From: Thiobaca trueperi
GTDB taxonomy: Bacteria; Pseudomonadota; Gammaproteobacteria; Chromatiales; Chromatiaceae
DNA: 64,000 nucleotides
Direction: 5' to 3'
Assembly (NCBI RefSeq): GCF_004342175.1
Contig: NZ_SMAO01000004.1
Location: forward strand, 124,001-188,000
In this document: positions 49,151 to 57,938 of the stretch, one piece after another
Numbering within the stretch: the stretch's first letter is position 1
Layout: each line of letters opens with the position of its first letter
Translations under genes and position numbers: made by a program
Notes under the pieces: model-generated
Seen by the model: the letters and a program-made list of their open reading frames with translations, nothing else
Told to the model about the DNA's origin: nothing
The model's database searches: none

Positions 49151-49974
49151 AGCGCGACACCAAACCTGTAGCCGCAGCGCCGGAAGACACCAGCGCCCCC
49201 GCCAAACTCAAGGCGAAGCAGTACGCGAAGGAACTGGCGAAGCTCCATGTCGAGCTGGTCAAGCTCCAGGAGTGGGTGCGTCACCAGGGACTCAAGGTCT
49301 GCCTCGTCTTTGAGGGCCGCGATGGCGCTGGCAAGGGCGGCACCATCAAGGCCATCACCGAGCGGGTCAGTCCGCGCGTCTTTCGGGTGGTGGCGCTGCC
49401 AGCGCCGACCGAGCGCGAGAAGAGCCAGATGTACGTCCAGCGGTACATGCGCCATTTTCCGGCCGCTGGCGAGGTCGTCATCTTCGACCGCAGTTGGTAC
49501 AACCGCGCCGGGGTCGAGCGGGTCATGGGCTTCTGCACCGAGGAGCAGACCGAACGCTTCTTGAGTCTGACCCCGATGTTCGAGAAGGCGATGGTCGATT
49601 CGGGCGTCATCCTGCTCAAATACTGGCTGGAGGTCAGTCCCGAGGAACAGACCCGGCGTCTGGAGGCGCGCATCGAGGATGGGCGCAAGCTCTGGAAGCT
49701 CTCGCCGATGGATCTGGCCTCCTACAGTCGCTGGTACGACTATTCGCGGGCGCGCGACGCCATGTTCGCTGCCACCGACACCGCGTTCGCGCCCTGGTTC
49801 GTGGCGCACTCCGATGACAAGAAGCGTGCCCGGCTCAACGTCATCCGTCATCTGTTGAGCCAGATTCCTTACGAGGAGCTGCCGCGCGAGCGCATCGTCC
49901 TGCCCAGGCGGCAGAAGCCGCAGGGTTATCGGGAACCGGACTATCCATTCAAGGTTATCCCTGAGCGTTATTGA
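49147..49974 (+). CDS. ppk2: Polyphosphate kinase 2
   Basis: PPK2 transfers phosphate between polyphosphate and nucleotides, usually driving NDP to NTP. The 275-residue product has Walker A EGRDGAGKGGTIK (residues about 56-68), and the lid and Walker B region IFDRSWYNRAGVERVMGFC. The size suggests a single-domain class I enzyme. It starts with ATG overlapping the previous stop (ATGA). A polyphosphate enzyme beside a PHA-synthase-like hydrolase suggests storage-polymer or energy management. Confidence 0.94.
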   Translation: MKRDTKPVAAAPEDTSAPAKLKAKQYAKELAKLHVELVKLQEWVRHQGLKVCLVFEGRDGAGKGGTIKAITERVSPRVFRVVALPAPTEREKSQMYVQRYMRHFPAAGEVVIFDRSWYNRAGVERVMGFCTEEQTERFLSLTPMFEKAMVDSGVILLKYWLEVSPEEQTRRLEARIEDGRKLWKLSPMDLASYSRWYDYSRARDAMFAATDTAFAPWFVAHSDDKKRARLNVIRHLLSQIPYEELPRERIVLPRRQKPQGYREPDYPFKVIPERY

Positions 49975-49993
49975 CCGCATGGAAAGGTCGGCC

Positions 49994-51634
49994 ATGCTCC
50001 CGAGGCTCCGTTTGGATCTCGTCGCTGGTCTCACGGCGGCGGCGGTCGTCCTGCCCAAGGCGATGGCCTACGCCACCGTCGCCGGTCTGCCGGTGGCCGT
50101 GGGACTCTATACCGCCTTCGTGCCCATGATCGTCTATGCGCTGCTGGGCACGTCACGGGTGCTCAGTGTCAGCTCGACGGCGACCCTGGCGATCCTGGCC
50201 GGAACCCAGCTCGGGCTGGCGGTCCCGGATGGCGATCCGGCGCGGCTGCTCGTGGCAGCGGCGACGCTGTCGGCCTTGACCGGCGCCATTCTGATCCTGG
50301 CCTCGGCCCTGCGTTTGGGCTTTGTCGCCAATTTCATCTCGACCCCGGTGCTGACCGGCTTCAAGGCCGGCATCGGTCTCGTGATCGTGTTCGATCAGGT
50401 GCCCAAGCTACTGGGACTCCACATCGACAAGCAGGGCTTTTTCCGCGACCTCTTGAGTCTGATCCAGGCGCTTCCCGAGACCTCGCTGATCACCCTGGGT
50501 CTGGCGGTCCTGACGCTGGTTCTGCTGGCGACGATGGAACGTCTGCACCCCCATTCACCCGCGCCGCTGATCGCGGTGGGCGGCGGCATCGCGCTGTCCT
50601 GGCTCTTCGGTCTGGAGCACCTGGGAGTCTCGACGGTGGGCCTGATTCCGCAGGGTCTGCCGTCCCTGACCCTGCCCGATCCCGCACTGTTGCAGCAGCT
50701 ATTGCCCGGCGCCTTCGGTATCGCCCTCATGAGCTTTACCGAGACCATCGCCGCCGGGCGCGCCTTCGCGGTCTCTGGGGAGCCGCCCATCCAGCCGAAT
50801 CGCGAACTACTGGCCATCGGCGCCGCCAATCTGGGCGGCGCCGTGCTCGGTGCGATGCCGGCGGGCGGCGGGACGTCGCAGACCTCCGTGGTGCGCGCGG
50901 TGGGCGGTCATTCGCAAGCCGCCTCGCTGGTCACGGCCGGGGCCACCGCCGCCACTATGCTGGTGCTGGCCCCGCTGCTCGGTCTGCTGCCGAATGCGGT
51001 GCTGGCGGCGGTGGTCATCGTCTATTCGCTCGGGCTCATCCAGCCCGGCGAGTTCCGGGCGATTCGCCGCGTCAGAAACATGGAGTTTCACTGGGCGCTG
51101 GCCGCGTTCGTTGGGGTGCTGGTGTTCGGCACGCTCAAGGGTATCGTCGTCGCCATCGTGCTCTCGCTGATCGGTCTCGCCAGTCAGGTGGCGCACCCGC
51201 CCGTACATGTCATCGGACGCAAGCGTGGCGCGGACGTGCTGCGACCTCTCTCGCCCGAGCATCCAGACGACGAGACCTTCCCCGGTCTCCTGATCCTGAG
51301 GCCCGAGGGCCGACTCTTCTTTGCCAATGCCCAGAATGTCGGAGACCAGATCCTGGCACTGACCAGAGCACACCGTCCGCAGGTGGTGGCCCTTGATCTG
51401 AGCCGTGTCTTCGACATCGAATACTCGGCCCTCCAGATGCTGATTCAGGGCGAACGGCGGGCGGCGGAGGCGGGTATCACGCTCTGGCTCGCCGGCCTGA
51501 GCCCCAGTGTCCTGGACTATGTCCGCGCGTCCGGTTTTGCCGCCCGGCTCGGATCGGAACGACTGTTCTTCAATGCGCGGGAGGTGATCCGGCACTATCA
51601 GGCAAACTACCCATCCCCGACAGCAAGCCGATGA
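49994..51634 (+). CDS. SulP family anion permease with STAS domain
   Basis: The product is about 546 residues from ATG 49994 (GGAAAGG upstream); ATG 49979 is a possible longer start. Ten to twelve membrane helices include the SulP signature region GLTAAAVVLPKAMAYATVAGLPVAVGLYTAFVP, and a C-terminal STAS domain (about 430-545; LLILRPEGRLFFANAQNVGD) completes it. SulP proteins carry sulfate, bicarbonate or other anions. In a sulfur-oxidising bacterium sulfate or bicarbonate are both plausible. It starts 19 bp after ppk2, probably in the same operon. Confidence 0.93.
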   Translation: MLPRLRLDLVAGLTAAAVVLPKAMAYATVAGLPVAVGLYTAFVPMIVYALLGTSRVLSVSSTATLAILAGTQLGLAVPDGDPARLLVAAATLSALTGAILILASALRLGFVANFISTPVLTGFKAGIGLVIVFDQVPKLLGLHIDKQGFFRDLLSLIQALPETSLITLGLAVLTLVLLATMERLHPHSPAPLIAVGGGIALSWLFGLEHLGVSTVGLIPQGLPSLTLPDPALLQQLLPGAFGIALMSFTETIAAGRAFAVSGEPPIQPNRELLAIGAANLGGAVLGAMPAGGGTSQTSVVRAVGGHSQAASLVTAGATAATMLVLAPLLGLLPNAVLAAVVIVYSLGLIQPGEFRAIRRVRNMEFHWALAAFVGVLVFGTLKGIVVAIVLSLIGLASQVAHPPVHVIGRKRGADVLRPLSPEHPDDETFPGLLILRPEGRLFFANAQNVGDQILALTRAHRPQVVALDLSRVFDIEYSALQMLIQGERRAAEAGITLWLAGLSPSVLDYVRASGFAARLGSERLFFNAREVIRHYQANYPSPTASR

Positions 51635-51722
51635 TCCTCGTTTTGTCAGCCTCCCTGTTCTTTGCCATCGCGGCTCGAATTCATCAATCGCGCCATGACG
51701 AAACCCGCGCTCACGCAACCCG

Positions 51723-51753
51723 TTACAAAATACCGTCCAGCCGCGACTAGAAT
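51723..51753 (+). promoter_or_regulatory. Possible promoter of the small membrane protein/HlyD pair
   Basis: TTACAA (51723-51728) and TAGAAT (51748-51753) are 19 bp apart, about 44 bp before the next start. The spacing is slightly long. It lies in the 163-bp gap after the SulP gene. Confidence 0.35.
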
Positions 51754-51797
51754 AAGCGACTGCGCGACTGATCGTCCCATTCAGGAGCCTTATCGAT

Positions 51798-52262
51798 ATG
51801 ACGGACTCATTGTTACACCCGGTCGCGATCCATCACCTGCCGCCCTTCGTCACCGCGCCGGGGGAGACGGATGTACTGTTCGTGGTAATGGCCATCTTCG
51901 TGCTGCTGGCTGTGGTCGGCATCGGTCTTTTCTACTTCAAACTCCACGCGCTGCCGGAGCAGTTGGCGCATCGCGGTCAGAAGATCCAGTTCCAACTCGT
52001 TGCGGTGCTGGGACTGCTGGCGCTCTTCACCCACAACCACGCCTTCTGGATCGCCGGACTGCTGCTGGCGCTGGTGCCGCTGCCCGATTTCACGACGCCG
52101 CTCGGCTCGATGGCGCGCTCGCTGGAACGGCTTGCCGAAGGGGTGCCGGCACCCGCACCCGTCACGGCGGCGCACGAAACCGCACCTTCACCGCCCGCCA
52201 AACCCGCTCAGAAAGCCGCACCGCCCGCCGCCGATCAGCCCGCCGAACCGATGGAGTCTTGA
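51798..52262 (+). CDS. Small inner-membrane protein, DUF3302/YiaW-like partner of HlyD
   Basis: The 154-residue protein has two membrane helices (about 25-48 and 63-85) and a C-terminal Ala/Pro-rich cytoplasmic or periplasmic tail. A helix pair followed by a HlyD-family gene 3 bp downstream resembles the E. coli yiaW-yiaV and yibI-yibH pairs, in which a DUF3302 protein precedes a HlyD-like protein. Sequence similarity is only loose (a short ALPEQLAHRGQK-type loop), so the family call is an inference from context. AGGAG lies 10 bp before ATG 51798. Confidence 0.65.
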   Translation: MTDSLLHPVAIHHLPPFVTAPGETDVLFVVMAIFVLLAVVGIGLFYFKLHALPEQLAHRGQKIQFQLVAVLGLLALFTHNHAFWIAGLLLALVPLPDFTTPLGSMARSLERLAEGVPAPAPVTAAHETAPSPPAKPAQKAAPPAADQPAEPMES

Positions 52263-52265
52263 GCC

Positions 52266-53495
52266 ATGCTGGAACTCTTCCTCTGCTCGATGCTGACGAT
52301 CTTTCCCGATTTCCTCTTTCGCCGCTTCGTCCAGGGCAAGCGTCTTGGACAGGAGATCAACCTCTTCTCGGTCTGGTTCGAGTTGCGCTGGGGGATCACG
52401 CTGTGTCTGATCCTGACCCTGAGTCTGATCACGACCATTTTCTATTTTCATCCCTCGACCAAGGCGGCAAGCTCGGTGTTCCGCACCGTGACCGTACTGC
52501 CGGAGCGCAGCGGGCGAGTGGCCGAGACCTATGTCGAGATCAACCAGCGGGTCACGGCCGGTCAGCCGCTGTTCCGACTCGACAGCACCGAACAGGAGGC
52601 CGCCATCGAAACCGCCCGGCGCAAGATCGCCGAGATCGAGGCGTCGATGATCGTCGCCAGGTCGCAACTGGCGGAGGCCGACGGGCGGATCGTCCAGGCG
52701 CGCGGGATGCTCGAACAGGCGACCGACGAGTTCAAGGCGCGTTCCGAGGTGCAGAAGCGCAGTCCGGGATCGGTCGCCGAGCGCGACGTCGAGCGCGCAC
52801 GGGTGCAGGTTGAGACCCAGCAGGGCGCGCTCGATGCGGCTCAGGCCAGCCGCGAGGCCGTGGTCTCGGAGATCGAATTCAAACTCCCGGCCCAGAAGGC
52901 GAGCGCCGAGGCCGCGCTGCGCGAGGCCCAGATCGCGCTCGACAAGAGTCTGGTCGTGGCCGGAACCGATGGCGTCGTGCAGCAGTTTGCGCTGCGTCCG
53001 GGCGATGTGGTCAATCCCATGCTGCGGCCCGCCGGCATCCTGGTGCCGGAACGCCGGGTCACTGGTCTGCTGGCCGGGTTCGGCCAGATCGAGGCATCGG
53101 TGCTCAAGGTCGGCATGATCGGCGAGGTCACCTGCATCGCCAAGCCCTGGCAGATCATCCCGGTGGTCGTCACCGAGGTGCAGGATGTCATCGCCTCCGG
53201 TCAGGTCCGCCCGACCGACCAGTTAGTCGATGTCCAGCAATTCGCGCGTCCCGGCACCCTCACGGTCATTCTGGAGCCGCTCTACAAGGGCCAGCTCGAC
53301 GATCTGCCCCAGGGCGGCAACTGCATCGCCAACACCTACACCAACAACCATGAGGCGCTTGCCGATCCCGACCTCGGCGGCCTGCATCGGTTCGGGCTGC
53401 ATGCCATCGATACGGTCGGTCTGGTGCATGCGATGATTCTGCGCATGCAGGCGCTGCTGCTGCCGGTTCAGACGTTGGTGCTGGGCGGGCACTGA
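52266..53495 (+). CDS. HlyD family membrane fusion protein (YiaV/YibH type)
   Basis: The 409 residues comprise N-terminal membrane helices (about 1-65), a lipoyl-like hybrid domain (RSGRVAETYVEINQRVTAGQPLFRLD), a long coiled-coil hairpin (about 115-220), and a beta-barrel. This is the HlyD/EmrA/AaeA group. It lacks an adjacent ATPase, MFS or TolC gene. The paired small membrane protein 3 bp upstream is the expected partner for YiaV-type proteins. The cargo is unknown. Confidence 0.85.
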   Translation: MLELFLCSMLTIFPDFLFRRFVQGKRLGQEINLFSVWFELRWGITLCLILTLSLITTIFYFHPSTKAASSVFRTVTVLPERSGRVAETYVEINQRVTAGQPLFRLDSTEQEAAIETARRKIAEIEASMIVARSQLAEADGRIVQARGMLEQATDEFKARSEVQKRSPGSVAERDVERARVQVETQQGALDAAQASREAVVSEIEFKLPAQKASAEAALREAQIALDKSLVVAGTDGVVQQFALRPGDVVNPMLRPAGILVPERRVTGLLAGFGQIEASVLKVGMIGEVTCIAKPWQIIPVVVTEVQDVIASGQVRPTDQLVDVQQFARPGTLTVILEPLYKGQLDDLPQGGNCIANTYTNNHEALADPDLGGLHRFGLHAIDTVGLVHAMILRMQALLLPVQTLVLGGH

Positions 53496-53605
53496 TCGAG
53501 CAACGCACACCTCACAGGATCAGGACGGACGAGACGCTCAACACCGACTGAGGATCGGTTCGGTCCGCGGCTCGTTTTCCAGCGCCTTTTTGGCACTGCC
53601 CAGGT

Positions 53606-53800
53606 TTAAACCGCACCCGGTGCGGCATGTCATCGTTGAGAATTGAGCCGGCCTTGCCAGAATCGACGGGTGTTCGCGCGGGAGCGGTTTAAGATATTGA
53701 AAAATATAAAATTTTAAACCGCGTCTCCACTGATGTGGATGACATCTCCAAAGCTAAACACAAACTGAAAATTACGCATATCGCGCTGGACGCGGTTTAA
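53606..53800 (-). repeat. Family 1 composite palindromic repeat, copy R8
   Basis: B' spans about 53606-53692 (interior diverged) and A' about 53714-53800, holding CTAAACACAAACTGAAAAT. The right end supplies the TAA stop codon of polA (53797-53799, minus strand). The 53496-53796 gap between the convergent HlyD and polA genes is otherwise empty of recognisable features. Confidence 0.85.
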
Positions 53801-56535
53801 TGCGCCTCATCCCAGTTCTCGCCCGTGCCAATATCCACCACCAGCGGCACCGCCAGCTCCGCCGCTGATTCCATCGACTCGCGAATGCGTGCGCTGGCCG
53901 AATCGATGGCAGCTTCCGCCACCTCGAATACCAGTTCGTCATGCACCTGCATGATGAGCCGCACCGGCGGCTGCTCGGTCTGGATCCAGTCGTCCACCGT
54001 GATCATGGCGCGTTTGATGATGTCCGCCGCCGTGCCCTGCATGGGCGCGTTGATGGCGGTGCGCTCGGCACCGGCGCGGCGGTTCTGATTGCTGTGCGCG
54101 ATGTCGGTGAGATGGAGCCGGCGTCCGAAGAGCGTTTCCACATAGTGATCCTCACGCGCCTGGATGCGGGTGCGCTCCATGAAGTCCCTGACCCCTGGAT
54201 AGCGTGCGAAATAGCGATCCACATATTCCTGTGCCGCACCGCGTGCGATGCCGAGCTGGCGCGCCAGTCCAAAGGCCGACATGCCATAGATCAGCCCGAA
54301 ATTGATCGCCTTGGCCGAGCGGCGTTGCTCGCCTGTCACCTCGTCCGGCGCGAGCCCCAGGATCTCGGCGGCGGTGGCGCGGTGGATGTCCAGCCCGCTG
54401 GCAAAGGCCGCCAGCAGCCGTTCGTCGCCGGAGAGATGGGCCATGATCCGCAGCTCGATCTGCGAATAGTCGGCGGCGAGCATCCGCCAGCCCGGCTCGG
54501 GGATGAAGGCGCGCCGGATCAGCCGGCCTTCTTCGGTACGGATGGGGATGTTCTGGAGATTGGGATCGCTCGATGAGAGCCGTCCGGTGGCGGCGACCGC
54601 CTGATGATAGGAGGTATGGACCCGTCCGGTTGCCGGGTTGACCATCTGCGGCAGCTTGTCGGTGTAGGTCGATTTGAGCTTCGACAGCGTCCGGTGCTGG
54701 AGGATGATCGCCGGCAACGCATGACCCTCGGCGGCCAGCCGCTCCAGAACCTCTTCCGACGTGGAGGGCGCGCCCTTGGGTGTTTTGGTGACGACCGGCA
54801 GTCCCAGCTCGTCGAAGAAGATGGCGCCGATCTGCTTGGGTGAGCCCAGATTGAAGGGACGACCGGCCTGCTCGTAAGCCTCAATCTCCAGCGCGGCGAT
54901 ACGCCTCCCCAGATCCTGGCTCTGGTGTGCGAGCCGTGCGGAGTCGATGCGGACTCCGGTGCCTTCCATTCGCGCAAGAATCGGCACCAGCGGCATCTCG
55001 ATGGACTCATACACCTCGGCCATCCGGGGTATCGCTTGCAGACGCGGCCAGAGCGTGCGATGCAGACGCAGCGTCACATCGGCATCCTCGGCGGCATAGT
55101 GTCCGGCCGGTTCAATGGGGATCTGGTCGAAGGTGATCTGTCTGGCCCCTTTGCCCGCGATGTCCTCGAAATGGACCGTGTCATGGTCCAGATATTTTTT
55201 CGCCAGCGAGTCCATGTCGTGGCGGGTCGCGGTGCTGTCGAGCACATAGCTTTCAAGCATGGTGTCGTGGGCGATACCGCGCAGTGCGATGCCGTAGCGC
55301 GCCAGCACGCTCAGATCATATTTGAGATTCTGACCGACCTTGGCGCGGTCGGGATCTTCCAGCAGCGGTTTCAATCGGGCCAGCACCGCATCGCGGTTGA
55401 GCTGATCGGGCGCGCCGGGATAGACATGCGCAAGCGGGACATAAGCGGCCTGTCCCGGCGTGACGGCGAACGAGAGTCCGACCAGCTCGGCGCGCTGGGT
55501 GTCGAGGCTGGTGGTTTCGGTGTCAATGGCGAACAGAGCGGCGGCTTGCAGACGGCTCATCCAGGTCTCGAAGACATCCTGGGTCAGCACCAGATCGTAT
55601 TCGGTCTGGATCGGCGGGACTGGTTCGGTCGCTGGCGCGGGCGTTGTGCTCGGCCAGGTCGCGGCCAGGTCGTCCAGCGTCGCCAGCAGCCGGCGCGACT
55701 CGAAGCGTTCGTACCAGCCGCGCAGGGTGTCGATGTCCGGTGCGGTCGGTTTGAGATCGGTCGGTCCCAGCCCGAGATCGACATCGCATTTGATCGTGGT
55801 GAGTTCACGCGACAGAGGAAGCTGGCCGAGCGCCGCGCGCAGACTCTCGCCGACCTTGCCCTTGACCGCCCCGGCATTGGCGATGACCCCGTCCAGACCG
55901 CCATATTCGGCGATCCATTTCGCCGCCGTCTTGGGGCCGCATCCCGGCACGCCGGGGACATTGTCGGCGGTGTCGCCCATGAGGCTCAGATAATCGACGA
56001 TGCGTTCGGGCGGCACGCCGAATTTTGCCGTCACACCAGCCGGATCGAGCAGGGTGTCGGTCATGGTGTTGACCAGGGTGACCTGCTCGCCCACCAGTTG
56101 CGCCATATCCTTGTCGCCGGTCGAGATCAGGGTCGGGATACCGGCGGCGGCGGCCTGGGTCGCCAGGGTGCCGATGACATCGTCCGCCTCGACATCGGGG
56201 ATCACCAGCAGCGGCAGACCCATCGCCCGGATCACCGCCTGGAGCGGCTCGATCTGTTCGCGCAGATCGTCCGGCATCGGCGGGCGATGGGCCTTGTAGT
56301 CTGGATAGAGATCGTTGCGAAAGGTCCGCCGACCAGCATCGAAGATCACACCCAGATACTCGGGTCGATGGGTCTCGATCAGTTTGCGCAGCATGTTGAG
56401 CACACCCAGCAGCGCCCCGGTCGCCTCGCCCCGCGAATTGGTCAGCTTGGGCAGGGCGTGATAGGCGCGGAACAGATAGCCGGAGGCATCGACCAGGATC
56501 AGGGGATAGTGTGGCATCAGAGGGATCCGAAACAT
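53797..56535 (-). CDS. polA: DNA polymerase I
   Basis: PolA fills gaps and removes RNA primers. The 912-residue product has the 5' nuclease domain (residues 1-300; ILVDASGYLFRAYHALP, GDKDMAQLV), the 3'-5' exonuclease domain (FAIDTETTSLD), and the polymerase domain (motif A YSQIELRIMAHLSGDE, motif B RRSAKAINFGLIYGMS, motif C HDELVFEV). All catalytic residues are intact. The start is ATG 56535 or 56517; the first gives an N-terminus like that of E. coli. The stop codon is inside repeat R8. Confidence 0.97.
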   Translation of the reverse strand: MFRIPLMPHYPLILVDASGYLFRAYHALPKLTNSRGEATGALLGVLNMLRKLIETHRPEYLGVIFDAGRRTFRNDLYPDYKAHRPPMPDDLREQIEPLQAVIRAMGLPLLVIPDVEADDVIGTLATQAAAAGIPTLISTGDKDMAQLVGEQVTLVNTMTDTLLDPAGVTAKFGVPPERIVDYLSLMGDTADNVPGVPGCGPKTAAKWIAEYGGLDGVIANAGAVKGKVGESLRAALGQLPLSRELTTIKCDVDLGLGPTDLKPTAPDIDTLRGWYERFESRRLLATLDDLAATWPSTTPAPATEPVPPIQTEYDLVLTQDVFETWMSRLQAAALFAIDTETTSLDTQRAELVGLSFAVTPGQAAYVPLAHVYPGAPDQLNRDAVLARLKPLLEDPDRAKVGQNLKYDLSVLARYGIALRGIAHDTMLESYVLDSTATRHDMDSLAKKYLDHDTVHFEDIAGKGARQITFDQIPIEPAGHYAAEDADVTLRLHRTLWPRLQAIPRMAEVYESIEMPLVPILARMEGTGVRIDSARLAHQSQDLGRRIAALEIEAYEQAGRPFNLGSPKQIGAIFFDELGLPVVTKTPKGAPSTSEEVLERLAAEGHALPAIILQHRTLSKLKSTYTDKLPQMVNPATGRVHTSYHQAVAATGRLSSSDPNLQNIPIRTEEGRLIRRAFIPEPGWRMLAADYSQIELRIMAHLSGDERLLAAFASGLDIHRATAAEILGLAPDEVTGEQRRSAKAINFGLIYGMSAFGLARQLGIARGAAQEYVDRYFARYPGVRDFMERTRIQAREDHYVETLFGRRLHLTDIAHSNQNRRAGAERTAINAPMQGTAADIIKRAMITVDDWIQTEQPPVRLIMQVHDELVFEVAEAAIDSASARIRESMESAAELAVPLVVDIGTGENWDEAH

Positions 56536-56553
56536 CGCATTCCAGCGAAAACA

Positions 56554-56738
56554 GACAGGATTAACAGGATTTCGCAGGATTGACAGGATTTTTTGGGTGA
56601 CTTTCTGGAATCCAGATACCCAGTGCCCAGTCTTTTTGACAGGATTAACAACGATTAACAGTGCTTCTCAAGATCATGTCTTTAATCCTGTGAATCCTGT
56701 GAATCCTGCGAAATCCTGTTAATCCTGTTAATCCTGTC
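56554..56738. repeat. Family 2 repeat array forming a large inverted repeat
   Basis: The left arm (56554-56591) runs GACAGGATTAACAGGATT, then TCGCAGGATTGACAGGATT. The right arm (about 56693-56738) is its near-perfect reverse complement, made of AATCCTGTGAATCCTG and AATCCTGTTAATCCTGTC units. A further GACAGGATTAAC unit lies around 56637-56649. The array sits between the polA start and the end of the upstream TRAP-binding protein gene. Confidence 0.7.
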
Positions 56739-56761
56739 TATTCCCCCCCTCGGAAACCCGC

Positions 56762-57847
56762 CTACTTCCTGCGCCGCATGGCCTGCATGAAATTGGCCAT
56801 GGAGGACTCAGCGACGTTCCACCAGACATCCGACGTCTGCTGGAAGGCGGTCATGGAGTCGTAGATCCGTTTGAAGGTCGGATTGCTGGCGGCTTCCTCG
56901 GCATAGACCGTCTGCGCGGTCTCGTAAGCCTTGATCAGCACATCGTCCGGGAAGCGCCGCAACTGGGCGCCGTTCTGCATCAGACGTTGCAGGGCGGGTG
57001 GATTGCGGGCGTCGTAACGGGCCAGCATCATGAGATGCGCCTCCTGCGTCGCGACCTCGAAGGCGGCGCGATAGGCGGGCGGCAGCGATTCCCACTGGGC
57101 CTTGTTCACATAGAAGACCAGATGGGTACCTGGCTCCCACCAACCGGGGTAGTAGTAATATTTGGCGACCTTCTGAAAACCGAGCTTCTCGTCATCGTAA
57201 GGCACAGTCCACTCGGCGGCGTCGATGGCCCCGCGCTCCAGGGCCGGATAGATCTCGCCGCCGGGCAGCGACTGCGGCACCGCCCCCAGACGCGAAAAGA
57301 TCTCGGCACCGAAGCCGGGGATGCGAATCTTGAGCCCCTGGAGATCGGCGAGCGACTTGATCTCCTTGCGGAACCAGCCGCCCATCTGCGCCCCGGTGCT
57401 GCCGCCGGGGAAGTGGACGATGTTGTACTCGGCGAACATCTCGCGCAGGATCTCCATCCCGCCGCCCTCGTAGACCCAGGCGGTGAGCTGGCGCGTGTTG
57501 AGCCCGAAGGGCATGGTGGTTTCGAGCGCCAGCGCCCGGTTCTTGCCGTAGTAATAGTAAGACGCCGTGTGTCCGCATTCGACCGTGTTCTGCTGCACGG
57601 CGTCCATGACTCCAAAGGGCGGCACGATCTCGCCGCCAGCGAAGACCCGGATCTCGAAGCGTCCATCGGTCAGCTCGGTCACCCGTTTCGCCAGCGTCTC
57701 CGCGCCGCCGTAGATGGTGTCCAGACTCTTGGGAAAGCTCGATGCCAGACGCCATTTGATGGCGGGGGTTTCGGCTCTGGCGGGCAGGGCGAATCCGGCG
57801 GCGACGGCGCCGAGCCCGGCTGAGGTCAGAAAATCACGTCTTTGCAT
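56762..57847 (-). CDS. TRAP transporter substrate-binding protein (DctP family), Tat-exported
   Basis: The 361-residue protein has a twin-arginine signal, RRDFLTSAG with a following hydrophobic stretch and ARA cleavage site (about residues 3-25), then a TRAP-type binding domain (IKWRLASSFPKSLDTIYGGAETLAKRV, GLKIRIPGFGAEIFSRLGAVPQSLPGGEIYPALERGAIDAAEW). Binding of an organic anion or other small molecule in the periplasm is expected. The DctQ and DctM membrane subunits are not in view. TatB is encoded elsewhere in the window. An AGGAGGA ribosome site precedes the start. Confidence 0.93.
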   Translation of the reverse strand: MQRRDFLTSAGLGAVAAGFALPARAETPAIKWRLASSFPKSLDTIYGGAETLAKRVTELTDGRFEIRVFAGGEIVPPFGVMDAVQQNTVECGHTASYYYYGKNRALALETTMPFGLNTRQLTAWVYEGGGMEILREMFAEYNIVHFPGGSTGAQMGGWFRKEIKSLADLQGLKIRIPGFGAEIFSRLGAVPQSLPGGEIYPALERGAIDAAEWTVPYDDEKLGFQKVAKYYYYPGWWEPGTHLVFYVNKAQWESLPPAYRAAFEVATQEAHLMMLARYDARNPPALQRLMQNGAQLRRFPDDVLIKAYETAQTVYAEEAASNPTFKRIYDSMTAFQQTSDVWWNVAESSMANFMQAMRRRK

Positions 57848-57938
57848 GCGGTCCTCCTCGATCTTGCTGTCGTTGAGTAGGTAGCCATCTGCGCGTCGCG
57901 GTCAGCATTGCAACCGCTGACGGCATTGAGAACACATT

